From the NCBI GenBank assembly GCA_019639115.1, contig JAHBSM010000006.1, positions 1 through 64,000 of the forward strand: DNA of 64,000 nt. The letters run 5' to 3'. The DNA comes from Acidobacteriota bacterium (GTDB lineage: Bacteria > Acidobacteriota > Blastocatellia > Pyrinomonadales > Pyrinomonadaceae). Shown piece by piece: positions 19,038-26,191 of this stretch (within the stretch, counting starts at the first letter, position 1; each line of letters begins with the position of its first letter). The position numbers and the translations under genes were made by a program. The notes below the pieces were generated by a model. It was not told where the DNA came from and ran no database searches. It saw only the letters and a program-made list of their open reading frames with translations.

Positions 19038-20018
19038 ATGAAACGCAGCCTTCTCAATCTTGCCCGTCAGCTTCTGCTGATGCTGCTGGTGATATGGACA
19101 GTGGTGTCGCTCGTGACGCTGTTGATCGAGATCGTGCCCGGCACGCCCGCATCGGTGATACTCGGCGAGACCGCGACCACCGAACAGATAGAGAATTTCA
19201 ACAGAACACACGGCCTCGACCGGCCGGCCTTCTTTTTCTCGATTTCCAGCGGCGACGGATTCGTATGGAATGGCTGGGACAACCGTTATGTTGATTATTG
19301 GTCGGGCCTTCTTCGCGGCGATCTCGGACGATCGTTCCGGACCGGACAATCGGTCAGCAGTATGATCGCAGCGCGGTATCCTTCGACGCTGTTGCTCGCT
19401 GTTGCGGCAATGTTGGTAGCAGTCGCGATCGCGATTCCGCTCGGGGTGCTCGCCGGGAGCAACAAGAACAAGTTCATCGATAATGTCGCCTCGTTCATCG
19501 CACTGCTGGGCATTTCGCTGCCCACATTTGTCGTCGGGCCGTTCCTCGTTTACATCTTCAGCGTGAATCTGGGAATATTCGCCCCGACAGGGAGTGCTCA
19601 TCCTGAGGACATCGTCCTTCCGGCGATCACATTGGGAGCCGCACTCTCCGCGATCCTGACCCGAATGGTGCGGTCGAGTGTCATCGAAGAACTCGGTGAG
19701 GACTATGTGCGGACGGCTCGGGCAAAGGGACTGAGCGAACGTGTGGTCATCTATAAACATGTTCTCAAGAACGGCCTGATCCCAGTCGTGACCGTACTCG
19801 GACTGCAATTGGGCGTATTGCTGGCGGGTTCTATCATTACTGAGAAGATCTTCAGCTGGCAGGGCCTCGGGCTGCTGCTGATCGAGGACGGCATAGGCAA
19901 GCGCGATTATCGCCTGATACAAGGCTGCGTGCTGATCATTAGCATTACCTTTATTGTTGCAAACTCACTGACCGACCTGGTTTACAAACGGCTCGATCCC
20001 AGGATCAGGCTCTCGTAG
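19038..20018 (+). CDS. Peptide/nickel-type ABC transporter permease (DppB-like)
   Basis: 326 residues from ATG 19038; a TTG at 19014 is possible but less likely. Six membrane helices, with the cytoplasmic coupling EAA loop EDYVRTARAKGLSERVVIYKHVLKN at about 214-238. The N-terminal region RSLLNLARQLLLMLLVIWTVVSL is typical of DppB/OppB. It partners with the DppC-like permease (start one base after this stop). No substrate-binding protein or ATPase genes are in the operon. Likely imports or exports small peptides or related molecules; the substrate is inferred from the 5-oxoprolinase genes next door. Confidence 0.9.
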   Translation: MKRSLLNLARQLLLMLLVIWTVVSLVTLLIEIVPGTPASVILGETATTEQIENFNRTHGLDRPAFFFSISSGDGFVWNGWDNRYVDYWSGLLRGDLGRSFRTGQSVSSMIAARYPSTLLLAVAAMLVAVAIAIPLGVLAGSNKNKFIDNVASFIALLGISLPTFVVGPFLVYIFSVNLGIFAPTGSAHPEDIVLPAITLGAALSAILTRMVRSSVIEELGEDYVRTARAKGLSERVVIYKHVLKNGLIPVVTVLGLQLGVLLAGSIITEKIFSWQGLGLLLIEDGIGKRDYRLIQGCVLIISITFIVANSLTDLVYKRLDPRIRLS

Positions 20019-20019
20019 A

Positions 20020-20835
20020 ATGAACCGCCTCTTCTATATTGGTGTTGCCATTGCGGCCGTCGTCATTCTGGCGGCGTTATTCGCCGATGTCATCGCAACC
20101 CACGACGTCGTCAGCCAGGACCTCTCTCATCGCTACGCTCCGATCAGCGCCGAACATTGGTTCGGCACCGACGCGCTCGGCCGCGATGTATTCTCCCGGG
20201 TCGTCCACGGCGCTCGCATATCGCTTCAGGTCGGCATTTCCGTAGTATTGGTATCCTCGATCTTGGGCACGCTGATCGGGGCCGTCGCGGGATTTTACGG
20301 CGGCCTTATCGATAGGTTCCTGTCGGGTTATCTATTCAACGTGTTCTTGGCGTTTCCGGGCCTCCTTCTCGCTATCGCATTGGTTGCCTTTCTCGGAGCA
20401 GGATTGGGTAAGCTGATCGCTGCATTGTGCGTAATAGGCTGGGTCGGCTACGCCCGGGTGATGCGAGGCCAGGTGCTGAAAGTTCGGGAATATGACTACG
20501 TCCAGGCCGCTAAGGCGTTGGGAGCTTCGAATATGCGCATCTTGTTCACTCACATTTTGCCGAATTCGATCCAGCCGCTCATAGTTCAGGCATCGTTAGG
20601 TATGGCAGGGGCAGTGCTGAGCGAAGCATCGCTTTCTTTCCTTGGACTCGGGATACCGCCGCCGGCACCGAGCTGGGGCACAATGATCGACGAATCACGT
20701 GGATTCGATATCCTCTCGGCGGCGCCGCACGTCATGCTTTTTCCCGGGATCGCGATCGCCTTGACGGTTCTGGCGTTCAATTTCATCGGTGACGGCCTAA
20801 GGGAATATTTGGATCCCAAACAGCGAGCGAGATGA
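20020..20835 (+). CDS. Peptide/nickel-type ABC transporter permease (DppC-like)
   Basis: 271 residues with about five to six membrane helices. It shows the family hallmark HWFGTDALGRDVFSRVVHGAR at about 46-66 and the EAA loop YDYVQAAKALGASNMRILFTHILPN at about 158-182. It follows dppB by a single base and its stop overlaps the pxpB start (20832-20835). This tight coupling to 5-oxoprolinase genes suggests a joint role. It is slightly short compared with typical DppC, lacking the usual longer N-terminal tail. Confidence 0.9.
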   Translation: MNRLFYIGVAIAAVVILAALFADVIATHDVVSQDLSHRYAPISAEHWFGTDALGRDVFSRVVHGARISLQVGISVVLVSSILGTLIGAVAGFYGGLIDRFLSGYLFNVFLAFPGLLLAIALVAFLGAGLGKLIAALCVIGWVGYARVMRGQVLKVREYDYVQAAKALGASNMRILFTHILPNSIQPLIVQASLGMAGAVLSEASLSFLGLGIPPPAPSWGTMIDESRGFDILSAAPHVMLFPGIAIALTVLAFNFIGDGLREYLDPKQRAR

Positions 20836-21500
20836 TTCGACCGACACGGATCTACCAGATCTCAGAAAGCGCCGTCACGATCGAATTCGCGGCCGATGCG
20901 ACCCCAGAAGCCAATAGCTCTGCGATAGAATTCACCCGGAAAGTCGATGAACTCGCACCGGCAGGCGTCGTCGAAACCGTCCCGGCTCATTCGTCCGCGA
21001 CTATATTCTTCGATACCAGAGCACTAGGCACGACGCCCGTCGGTAGGGTCGAACAGCTTGTCGATCAGGTATTGCCTTCGATCCGAACCGCCGGCCGCTC
21101 GTCGAGTGATCCAATAGAGATAGCTGTCAAATTCGACCGCGGCGGCACGTATGACCTCGAATCATCTGCATCTGATGCCGGATTATCGGTGGATGAGTTC
21201 GTCTCGATCTTCCTGGCAGGGAGCTATGTCGTAAGAATGCTTGGTTTTCTGCCCGGCTTTGTTTACCTCGGCGAAGTGGACGCTCGGATCGCCATGCCAA
21301 GATTATCGACGCCGCGACGCGTCGTGCCTCGTGGTGCGGTCGGCATTGCTGACCGCCAGACAGGCATCTACTCGATGGAATCACCCGGAGGCTGGCGTGT
21401 GATCGGCATTACCGAATTCACTTTGTTCGATCCTGAAAGCTTTCCTCCGCCGCGGTTGGAACCCGGCGCGATCATCCGTTTCGTTGAGATCAAAGAATGA
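20832..21500 (+). CDS. pxpB: 5-oxoprolinase subunit B (KipI family)
   Basis: 222 residues. With PxpC and PxpA it hydrolyses 5-oxoproline (pyroglutamate) to glutamate using ATP. Recognised by EFTRKVDELAPAGVVETVPAHSSATIFFD, VKFDRGGTYDLE, and LGFLPGFVYLGEVD with PRRVVPRGAVGIADRQTGIYS (residues ~155-180), the conserved carboxyltransferase-like block. It overlaps dppC upstream and pxpC downstream by four bases each. Confidence 0.93.
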   Translation: MIRPTRIYQISESAVTIEFAADATPEANSSAIEFTRKVDELAPAGVVETVPAHSSATIFFDTRALGTTPVGRVEQLVDQVLPSIRTAGRSSSDPIEIAVKFDRGGTYDLESSASDAGLSVDEFVSIFLAGSYVVRMLGFLPGFVYLGEVDARIAMPRLSTPRRVVPRGAVGIADRQTGIYSMESPGGWRVIGITEFTLFDPESFPPPRLEPGAIIRFVEIKE

Positions 21501-22456
21501 CGATCAGAGTTGTGCGCCCCGGCATCCTTTCGACCGTCCAAGATCTTGGCCGGCCCGGATACCGACGGTGGGGCGTATCTCCAGGCGGCGCGATGGACCA
21601 AACCGCCCTTCGGTTAGCCAATCTTGTCGTCGGCAACCCCGATGCGTCTCCAGCGATCGAGATACACTTCCCTGCAACAGAGTTCGTTTTCGACGAGCCA
21701 AAGGTCATCGCCCTCGGCGGAGCTGACTTCGGTGCTACGCTCGACGGTCGAGAGATCGGTTTGTGGAGAGCGTTCATGGCCGGCAAGGGGCAATCTCTGC
21801 GTTTCAACAGCCGTCGTAACGGCGCTCGCTGTTACATGGCGGTTCGCGGCGGGATAAATGCTCGTAGCTGGCTCAACAGTTGCAGCACGGACCTGCTGAC
21901 GAGACTTGGAGGACGACTCCTCCGCACGGACGACCGGATCGAGTCTGGGAATATGGACGACACGGCCGTGGACGAACATTGTATGATCGCACGCGGCCTG
22001 ATCCCGCATTACAGCAGATTTCCGACGGTTCGCGTGGTGATCGGCCCGGAATCGGATCGGTTCGGTCCAGAAGGGCTTAGGTTATTCTTTGCACAGGACT
22101 TGACCGTAGATCCCGGATCTAACCGAATGGGCTGCCTCCTACGCGGAGAACCGATCGCCGAACCAAGCTCGAGCCGAATGGCGTCCACCGCGGTCACTTT
22201 CGGAACGATACAGGTGCTGCCATCCGGCAGCCCGGTAGTTCTTATGGCAGATCATCAAACGACGGGAGGCTATCCGCGTATCGGATGGGTGATCGAACGC
22301 GACCTGCCGCTGTTAGCTCAACTAAATGCCGGCGACAAGGTCGCGTTCCATGAGGTCGGTCTCGACGCATCGTTGGCACTCAAGAACGAGTTCGAAAGAG
22401 ACATCGCTATACTGCGGGCGGCCTGTTCACTACGACGGACCAAGATGCTATCCTGA
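21497..22456 (+). CDS. pxpC: 5-oxoprolinase subunit C (KipA, biotin-dependent carboxyltransferase-like)
   Basis: 319 residues. Begins TIRVVRPGILSTVQDLGRPGYRRWGVSPGGAMD, a diagnostic opening, followed by GNPDASPAIEIHFPA and the block DHQTTGGYPRIGWVIERDLPLLAQL. Partner of PxpB and PxpA. The overlap with pxpB (ATGA, 21497-21500) supports stoichiometric expression. Full length for the family. Confidence 0.94.
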   Translation: MTIRVVRPGILSTVQDLGRPGYRRWGVSPGGAMDQTALRLANLVVGNPDASPAIEIHFPATEFVFDEPKVIALGGADFGATLDGREIGLWRAFMAGKGQSLRFNSRRNGARCYMAVRGGINARSWLNSCSTDLLTRLGGRLLRTDDRIESGNMDDTAVDEHCMIARGLIPHYSRFPTVRVVIGPESDRFGPEGLRLFFAQDLTVDPGSNRMGCLLRGEPIAEPSSSRMASTAVTFGTIQVLPSGSPVVLMADHQTTGGYPRIGWVIERDLPLLAQLNAGDKVAFHEVGLDASLALKNEFERDIAILRAACSLRRTKMLS

Positions 22457-22462
22457 GCCGAA

Positions 22463-23206
22463 ATGCGAACGATAGACCTCAATTGCGATGTTGGTGAGGG
22501 ATGCCCGACAGATGCCGAAATGCTCGGGTATGCGACCTCGGCAAATATTGCGTGCGGGTTCCACGCAGGTGACGTTGATACGATCGCACGAACGGTCTAT
22601 GCCGCATTGAATTTGGGTGTCGCCGTCGGAGCTCATCCCGGCTATCGCGATCGGGGGAGATTCGGGCGGGTCGAGATGCCTTTGCCGTCAGAAGATCTCC
22701 AAACGCTCATCACAGATCAGCTTGAGACATTTACCGAGATCGCCTGCCGGATCGGTGCTAAGCCGACACACGTCAAACCTCACGGTGCCCTGTATAACCT
22801 CTCCGCCCGCGATGCTTCGACCGCAGAAGCTATCGCAAACGCTGTTTTTAAGTTCGACCCCGAGTTGATCTTATACGGCCTGGCAGGTAGCGCCTCGATA
22901 ACCGCCGCCGTAGATCGAGGGCTGCGAGTTGCCGCAGAGGCATTTGCGGACCGCACATATTCGAATGACGGTTCGTTGACGCCGCGTTCGCGCCCGGGCG
23001 CATTGATCACGCGAGCTGATGTCGCGGCTCGGCAGGCGATCGCGATCGCTATGGATGGCGTGGTCGAATCGATCGACGGATCCACGCTGCCGATCCTTGC
23101 GGACACGATCTGTCTGCACGGCGATAGCCCCGACGCTGTCGGGTTCGCCGCGGCGGTCAGGCATGGGCTTGAAGCGCACGGTATTGTTGCCAGGAGCCTA
23201 CTGTGA
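22463..23206 (+). CDS. pxpA: 5-oxoprolinase subunit A (LamB/YcsF family)
   Basis: 247 residues. Opens DLNCDVGEGCPTDAEML and contains SANIACGFHAGD and KPHGALYN, the conserved metal/substrate motifs of the LamB/YcsF fold. Third component of the ATP-dependent 5-oxoprolinase. Six bases after pxpC, and its stop overlaps the GTG start of the NRAMP-like transporter. Order B-C-A is one of the known arrangements. Confidence 0.95.
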   Translation: MRTIDLNCDVGEGCPTDAEMLGYATSANIACGFHAGDVDTIARTVYAALNLGVAVGAHPGYRDRGRFGRVEMPLPSEDLQTLITDQLETFTEIACRIGAKPTHVKPHGALYNLSARDASTAEAIANAVFKFDPELILYGLAGSASITAAVDRGLRVAAEAFADRTYSNDGSLTPRSRPGALITRADVAARQAIAIAMDGVVESIDGSTLPILADTICLHGDSPDAVGFAAAVRHGLEAHGIVARSLL

Positions 23207-24384
23207 CCGATACGATCAAACGACCTTCGATCACGACCAGGCTGGTCGGCGCCGCGTTCCTGATGGCAACGTCAGCCATAGGGCCAGGCTTCCTCACACA
23301 GACCGCCGCCTTTACCAAACAGCTCGCTGCATCGTTCGCCTTCGTGATAGTGGTGTCGATCGTGATCGACATTATCGTCCAGCTCAATATCTGGCGGATA
23401 CTCTCCGTCTCGGGACTTCGCGGCAGCGAGGCCGCGAATGCGGGCATTCCGGGCAGCGGATATCTGCTGACCGTCCTGGTCGCACTTGGCGGGCTGGTAT
23501 TCAATATCGGGAACCTTGCCGGATGCGGCCTCGGGCTCAATGCTGCGACGGGCCTTGCCCCCGAATACGGCGCGGTTCTGAGCTCAGTGATCGCTGTTGC
23601 GATCTTCGCGTTGCCCGGCCGCGATCGGCTTCTGGACCATTTCGTCAAGGTGCTTGGCCTATTAATGACGGCGCTCATCGTATATGTGACCTTCTTTGCA
23701 GGCCCGCCCATACTCGACGCCGCAAAGGCGGTCGTCTGGCCCGAGAAGCTGAATGCCGCCGCGATCGTAACTTTGGTCGGCGGAACTGTCGGCGGATATA
23801 TCAGCTTTGCGGGAGCCCATCGTTTGATCGAAGCCGGCATAACGGGCCCGGGATCGGTCAAGACAGTGGATCGCGGCGCTGTAGGCGGTATATTGCTCAC
23901 CGCTGTGATGCGAATTCTCTTCTTTCTGGCGGCGCTCGGAGTAGTTGCGGCAGGCTTGACCATAGACGATGCGAACCCGCCGGCCTCGGTTTTTCGGCTG
24001 GCGGCGGGCGATGCCGGATATCGAATCTTTGGAATAGTGATGTGGGCGGCTGCGATAACGTCGGTCGTAGGCGCGGCGTTTACGTCCATCAGCTTTTTGC
24101 GAACGATACGCCCGGCCGTCGATAAGAGCCCGCGAAGTATGATCATTTGGTTCATCCTGATCTCACTTCTGCTATTTCTATTATTCGGGAGCCCGGTAAG
24201 ATTGTTGATAATGGCCGGACTTGTTAATGGATTCGTACTTCCGTTCGGACTTGCAATGATACTCATCGCGGCTCGGCGAGGCCGGATCCTTGGGGAGTAT
24301 CAACATCCACTTTGGCTCGAAACGCTCGGCTGGGCAGTTGTTCTGGTGATGGCCGGATTTAGTGTTTCGGCAATCATTGGTTGA
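23203..24384 (+). CDS. NRAMP-like transporter (YcsG type)
   Basis: 393 residues from GTG 23203, with about 11 membrane helices. It belongs to the NRAMP superfamily, but the first-helix DPGN motif of metal transporters is GPGF here (TSAIGPGFLTQTA, about 24-36). The helix-6 MPH motif reads GAH (ISFAGAHRLIEAG, about 201-213). So the usual Mn/Fe site is lost. Homologues of this branch sit beside 5-oxoprolinase genes in Bacillus (ycsG near ycsF and kip genes). That makes a substrate tied to oxoproline metabolism plausible, but this is inference. GTGA overlap with pxpA. Confidence 0.85.
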   Translation: MTDTIKRPSITTRLVGAAFLMATSAIGPGFLTQTAAFTKQLAASFAFVIVVSIVIDIIVQLNIWRILSVSGLRGSEAANAGIPGSGYLLTVLVALGGLVFNIGNLAGCGLGLNAATGLAPEYGAVLSSVIAVAIFALPGRDRLLDHFVKVLGLLMTALIVYVTFFAGPPILDAAKAVVWPEKLNAAAIVTLVGGTVGGYISFAGAHRLIEAGITGPGSVKTVDRGAVGGILLTAVMRILFFLAALGVVAAGLTIDDANPPASVFRLAAGDAGYRIFGIVMWAAAITSVVGAAFTSISFLRTIRPAVDKSPRSMIIWFILISLLLFLLFGSPVRLLIMAGLVNGFVLPFGLAMILIAARRGRILGEYQHPLWLETLGWAVVLVMAGFSVSAIIG

Positions 24385-24446
24385 CGGAAGCAGATTTTCT
24401 GCATCCTTTGTTCGCTCGAATGCGTCTTTTTCTTTTTAGGACAAAT

Positions 24447-25568
24447 ATGCGACGAAGCTTCTCGATATCGATCGCTCTACTTTTGGCGTTCACTTCCATC
24501 GATTATGGGCAGTCAGGCCGGCGTGCCGAGCCAAAGCCGTCCCCTTCGCCAATCATTGCAAAAGATGACCCAACGCAGTACTCGGAATCAAAGCCGCTCC
24601 CGACGCGACGGCTGCCTCAACTCGGCGACACGCGGATCGGCAGCAAGCCCATGCCTACGACTCGGCCGGCCGACACCGAAGCATCCGATGATGAGACTCT
24701 GCGGGTCGATACCAAGCTCATCACGATCCCCGTTTCTGTATATGACCGTGCCGGTCTCTATGTCCCGGGGCTTACGAAGGACAATTTCACCATTTTTGAC
24801 AACGGAAAGCAGCAGGAGGTCGCGTACTTCGGCGTTGACGATAAACCCTTTACCGTGGTCCTGATGCTCGACACGAGCATGTCAGCCACGATGAAGATCG
24901 AAGATATGCAGCGCGCGGCCATTGCATTCGTCGATATGCTTCAGCCGCGTGACAGCGTGATGGTCATTGAGTTCAACGGCGACATCAAGGTCCGCACCGA
25001 GGCAACGAACGACCGCGAAAAGATCTATAAAGCGATCCGAAAAGCGAACTGGGATTACGGCACATCGCTCTATGACGCCGTGGATGTGGCTCTGAGAAAA
25101 AAACTGAGCCAGATACAGGGCCGGAAAGCGATCGTATTGTTCACCGACGGGGTAGATACTTCATCTCGAAAGAGTTCTTACGACAAGACCTTGAACATGG
25201 CCGAAGAGAGTGACGCACTGATCTTCCCGATCTATTACGACACTTTCATTGACAATCAGCGTATGGGCGGCCCGTTCATAGTTCGCGGCAATACCGCCGC
25301 CGAGTATCGGCTCGGGCGCCAATACTTGGACGACCTAGCTACCTACACCGGCGGCCGGGTGTTTAGGCCCGAAGCAACGCCGGGCGGGATCACTGCTACA
25401 TTCGAAGGCATCGCCGAAGAGCTTCGCCGCCAATACAACATTGGCTTCATACCGTCCGAGGACGGCAAGCCCGGCGAACAGCGGAGGATCCGTGTCCGGG
25501 TCGATCGACCCAATCTGGTCGTCCGTGCCCGCGACAGCTATACGATCGGGAGCTCATTGCCGAACTAG
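24447..25568 (+). CDS. VWFA-domain secreted protein (acidobacterial VWFA-related family)
   Basis: 373 residues from ATG 24447, chosen because AGGA lies just upstream and the signal peptide starts there (MRRSFSISIALLLAFTSI). A TTG start at 24381 overlapping the NRAMP stop would put 22 extra residues in front. After a Pro/Ser-rich linker the VWA domain begins near residue 90 and has the metal-binding DTSMSA (about 145) and a later FTDGVDTSS. The pattern LVTIPVSVYDRAG..VPGLTKDNFTIFDNGKQQ-like opening of the domain is typical of the TIGR03436 family seen mainly in Acidobacteriota. Role unknown; probably periplasmic or surface binding. Confidence 0.88.
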   Translation: MRRSFSISIALLLAFTSIDYGQSGRRAEPKPSPSPIIAKDDPTQYSESKPLPTRRLPQLGDTRIGSKPMPTTRPADTEASDDETLRVDTKLITIPVSVYDRAGLYVPGLTKDNFTIFDNGKQQEVAYFGVDDKPFTVVLMLDTSMSATMKIEDMQRAAIAFVDMLQPRDSVMVIEFNGDIKVRTEATNDREKIYKAIRKANWDYGTSLYDAVDVALRKKLSQIQGRKAIVLFTDGVDTSSRKSSYDKTLNMAEESDALIFPIYYDTFIDNQRMGGPFIVRGNTAAEYRLGRQYLDDLATYTGGRVFRPEATPGGITATFEGIAEELRRQYNIGFIPSEDGKPGEQRRIRVRVDRPNLVVRARDSYTIGSSLPN

Positions 25569-25584
25569 GGTCCGCTGAGAAATC

Positions 25585-25613
25585 TTGAACCAGTCAACAC
25601 CGGCGAATATACT
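25585..25613 (+). promoter_or_regulatory. Candidate promoter giving a leaderless sigma-factor mRNA
   Basis: TTGAAC (25585-25590), a 17-base spacer, then TATACT (25608-25613). The GTG start of the sigma gene is at 25622, only eight bases after the -10 box, so transcription should begin at or next to the start codon. Confidence 0.5.
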
Positions 25614-25621
25614 TCTATCCT

Positions 25622-26182
25622 GTGGCAACCCGAGATGAGGTAACGCTTATCCTGAACGAGATCGGCTCCGGCAGCAGTGAAGCCCCGGAGCAGCTTCTTC
25701 CACTCGTTTACGACGATCTGCGGCGCCTCGCTCGTGCGTATTTTTCTGCTGAGAACCCAGAGCATACCTTGCAGCCGACGGCCTTGGTCCACGAGGCGTA
25801 TATCCGGCTGGTGAACTGGGAAAGCGTGACCTGGCAGAATCGTGCGCATTTCTTTGCCGTAGCAGCAGAAGTGATGCGCAAGGTGCTGATCGACCACGCC
25901 CGAAGGCGTAATTCGCAAAAACGATCTGGCGGCCAACGGCTGCTCGTAGATCAGGCGATAAGCATTCCGGACCGTCAAACGATCGACCTGGTCAGGCTTG
26001 AAGAAGCCTTACGATCGCTCGAATCGCTTGATGCCAGGCAGGCAAAGATCGTAGAGCTCCGATTCTTTGGCGGCCTTTCGATCGAAGAGACCGCCTACGT
26101 CCTCAATATCTCCGAAACCACCGTTCGTCGTGAATGGACCTTCGCAAAAGCCTGGTTCCAACGCGAACTGACACGGTCCTGA
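25622..26182 (+). CDS. ECF-type sigma factor (TIGR02999-like)
   Basis: 186 residues from GTG 25622. Region 2 contains LVYDDLRRLARAYFSAEN, LQPTALVHEAYIRLVNWE and WQNRAHFFAVAAEVMRKVLIDHARRR. Region 4 has RQAKIVELRFFGGLSIEETAYVLNISETTVRREWTFAKAW, a helix-turn-helix for -35 recognition. This subfamily commonly sits next to a TPR-type Ser/Thr kinase in Acidobacteriota and Planctomycetes rather than an anti-sigma factor. The matching kinase is here at 36214, separated by a large inverted gene. The stop is nine bases from the convergent giant gene's stop and there is no terminator between. Confidence 0.92.
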   Translation: MATRDEVTLILNEIGSGSSEAPEQLLPLVYDDLRRLARAYFSAENPEHTLQPTALVHEAYIRLVNWESVTWQNRAHFFAVAAEVMRKVLIDHARRRNSQKRSGGQRLLVDQAISIPDRQTIDLVRLEEALRSLESLDARQAKIVELRFFGGLSIEETAYVLNISETTVRREWTFAKAWFQRELTRS

Positions 26183-26191
26183 CGACGCTGA

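Noticed and set aside
19014..19038. TTG start of the DppB-like gene at 19014.
   Set aside because: The ATG at 19038 begins the normal first helix; the extra residues are not typical of the family.
23157..24266. Long minus-strand frame inside the NRAMP-like gene.
   Set aside because: Antisense shadow of a membrane protein; low-complexity Pro/Thr/Ala content and no start context.
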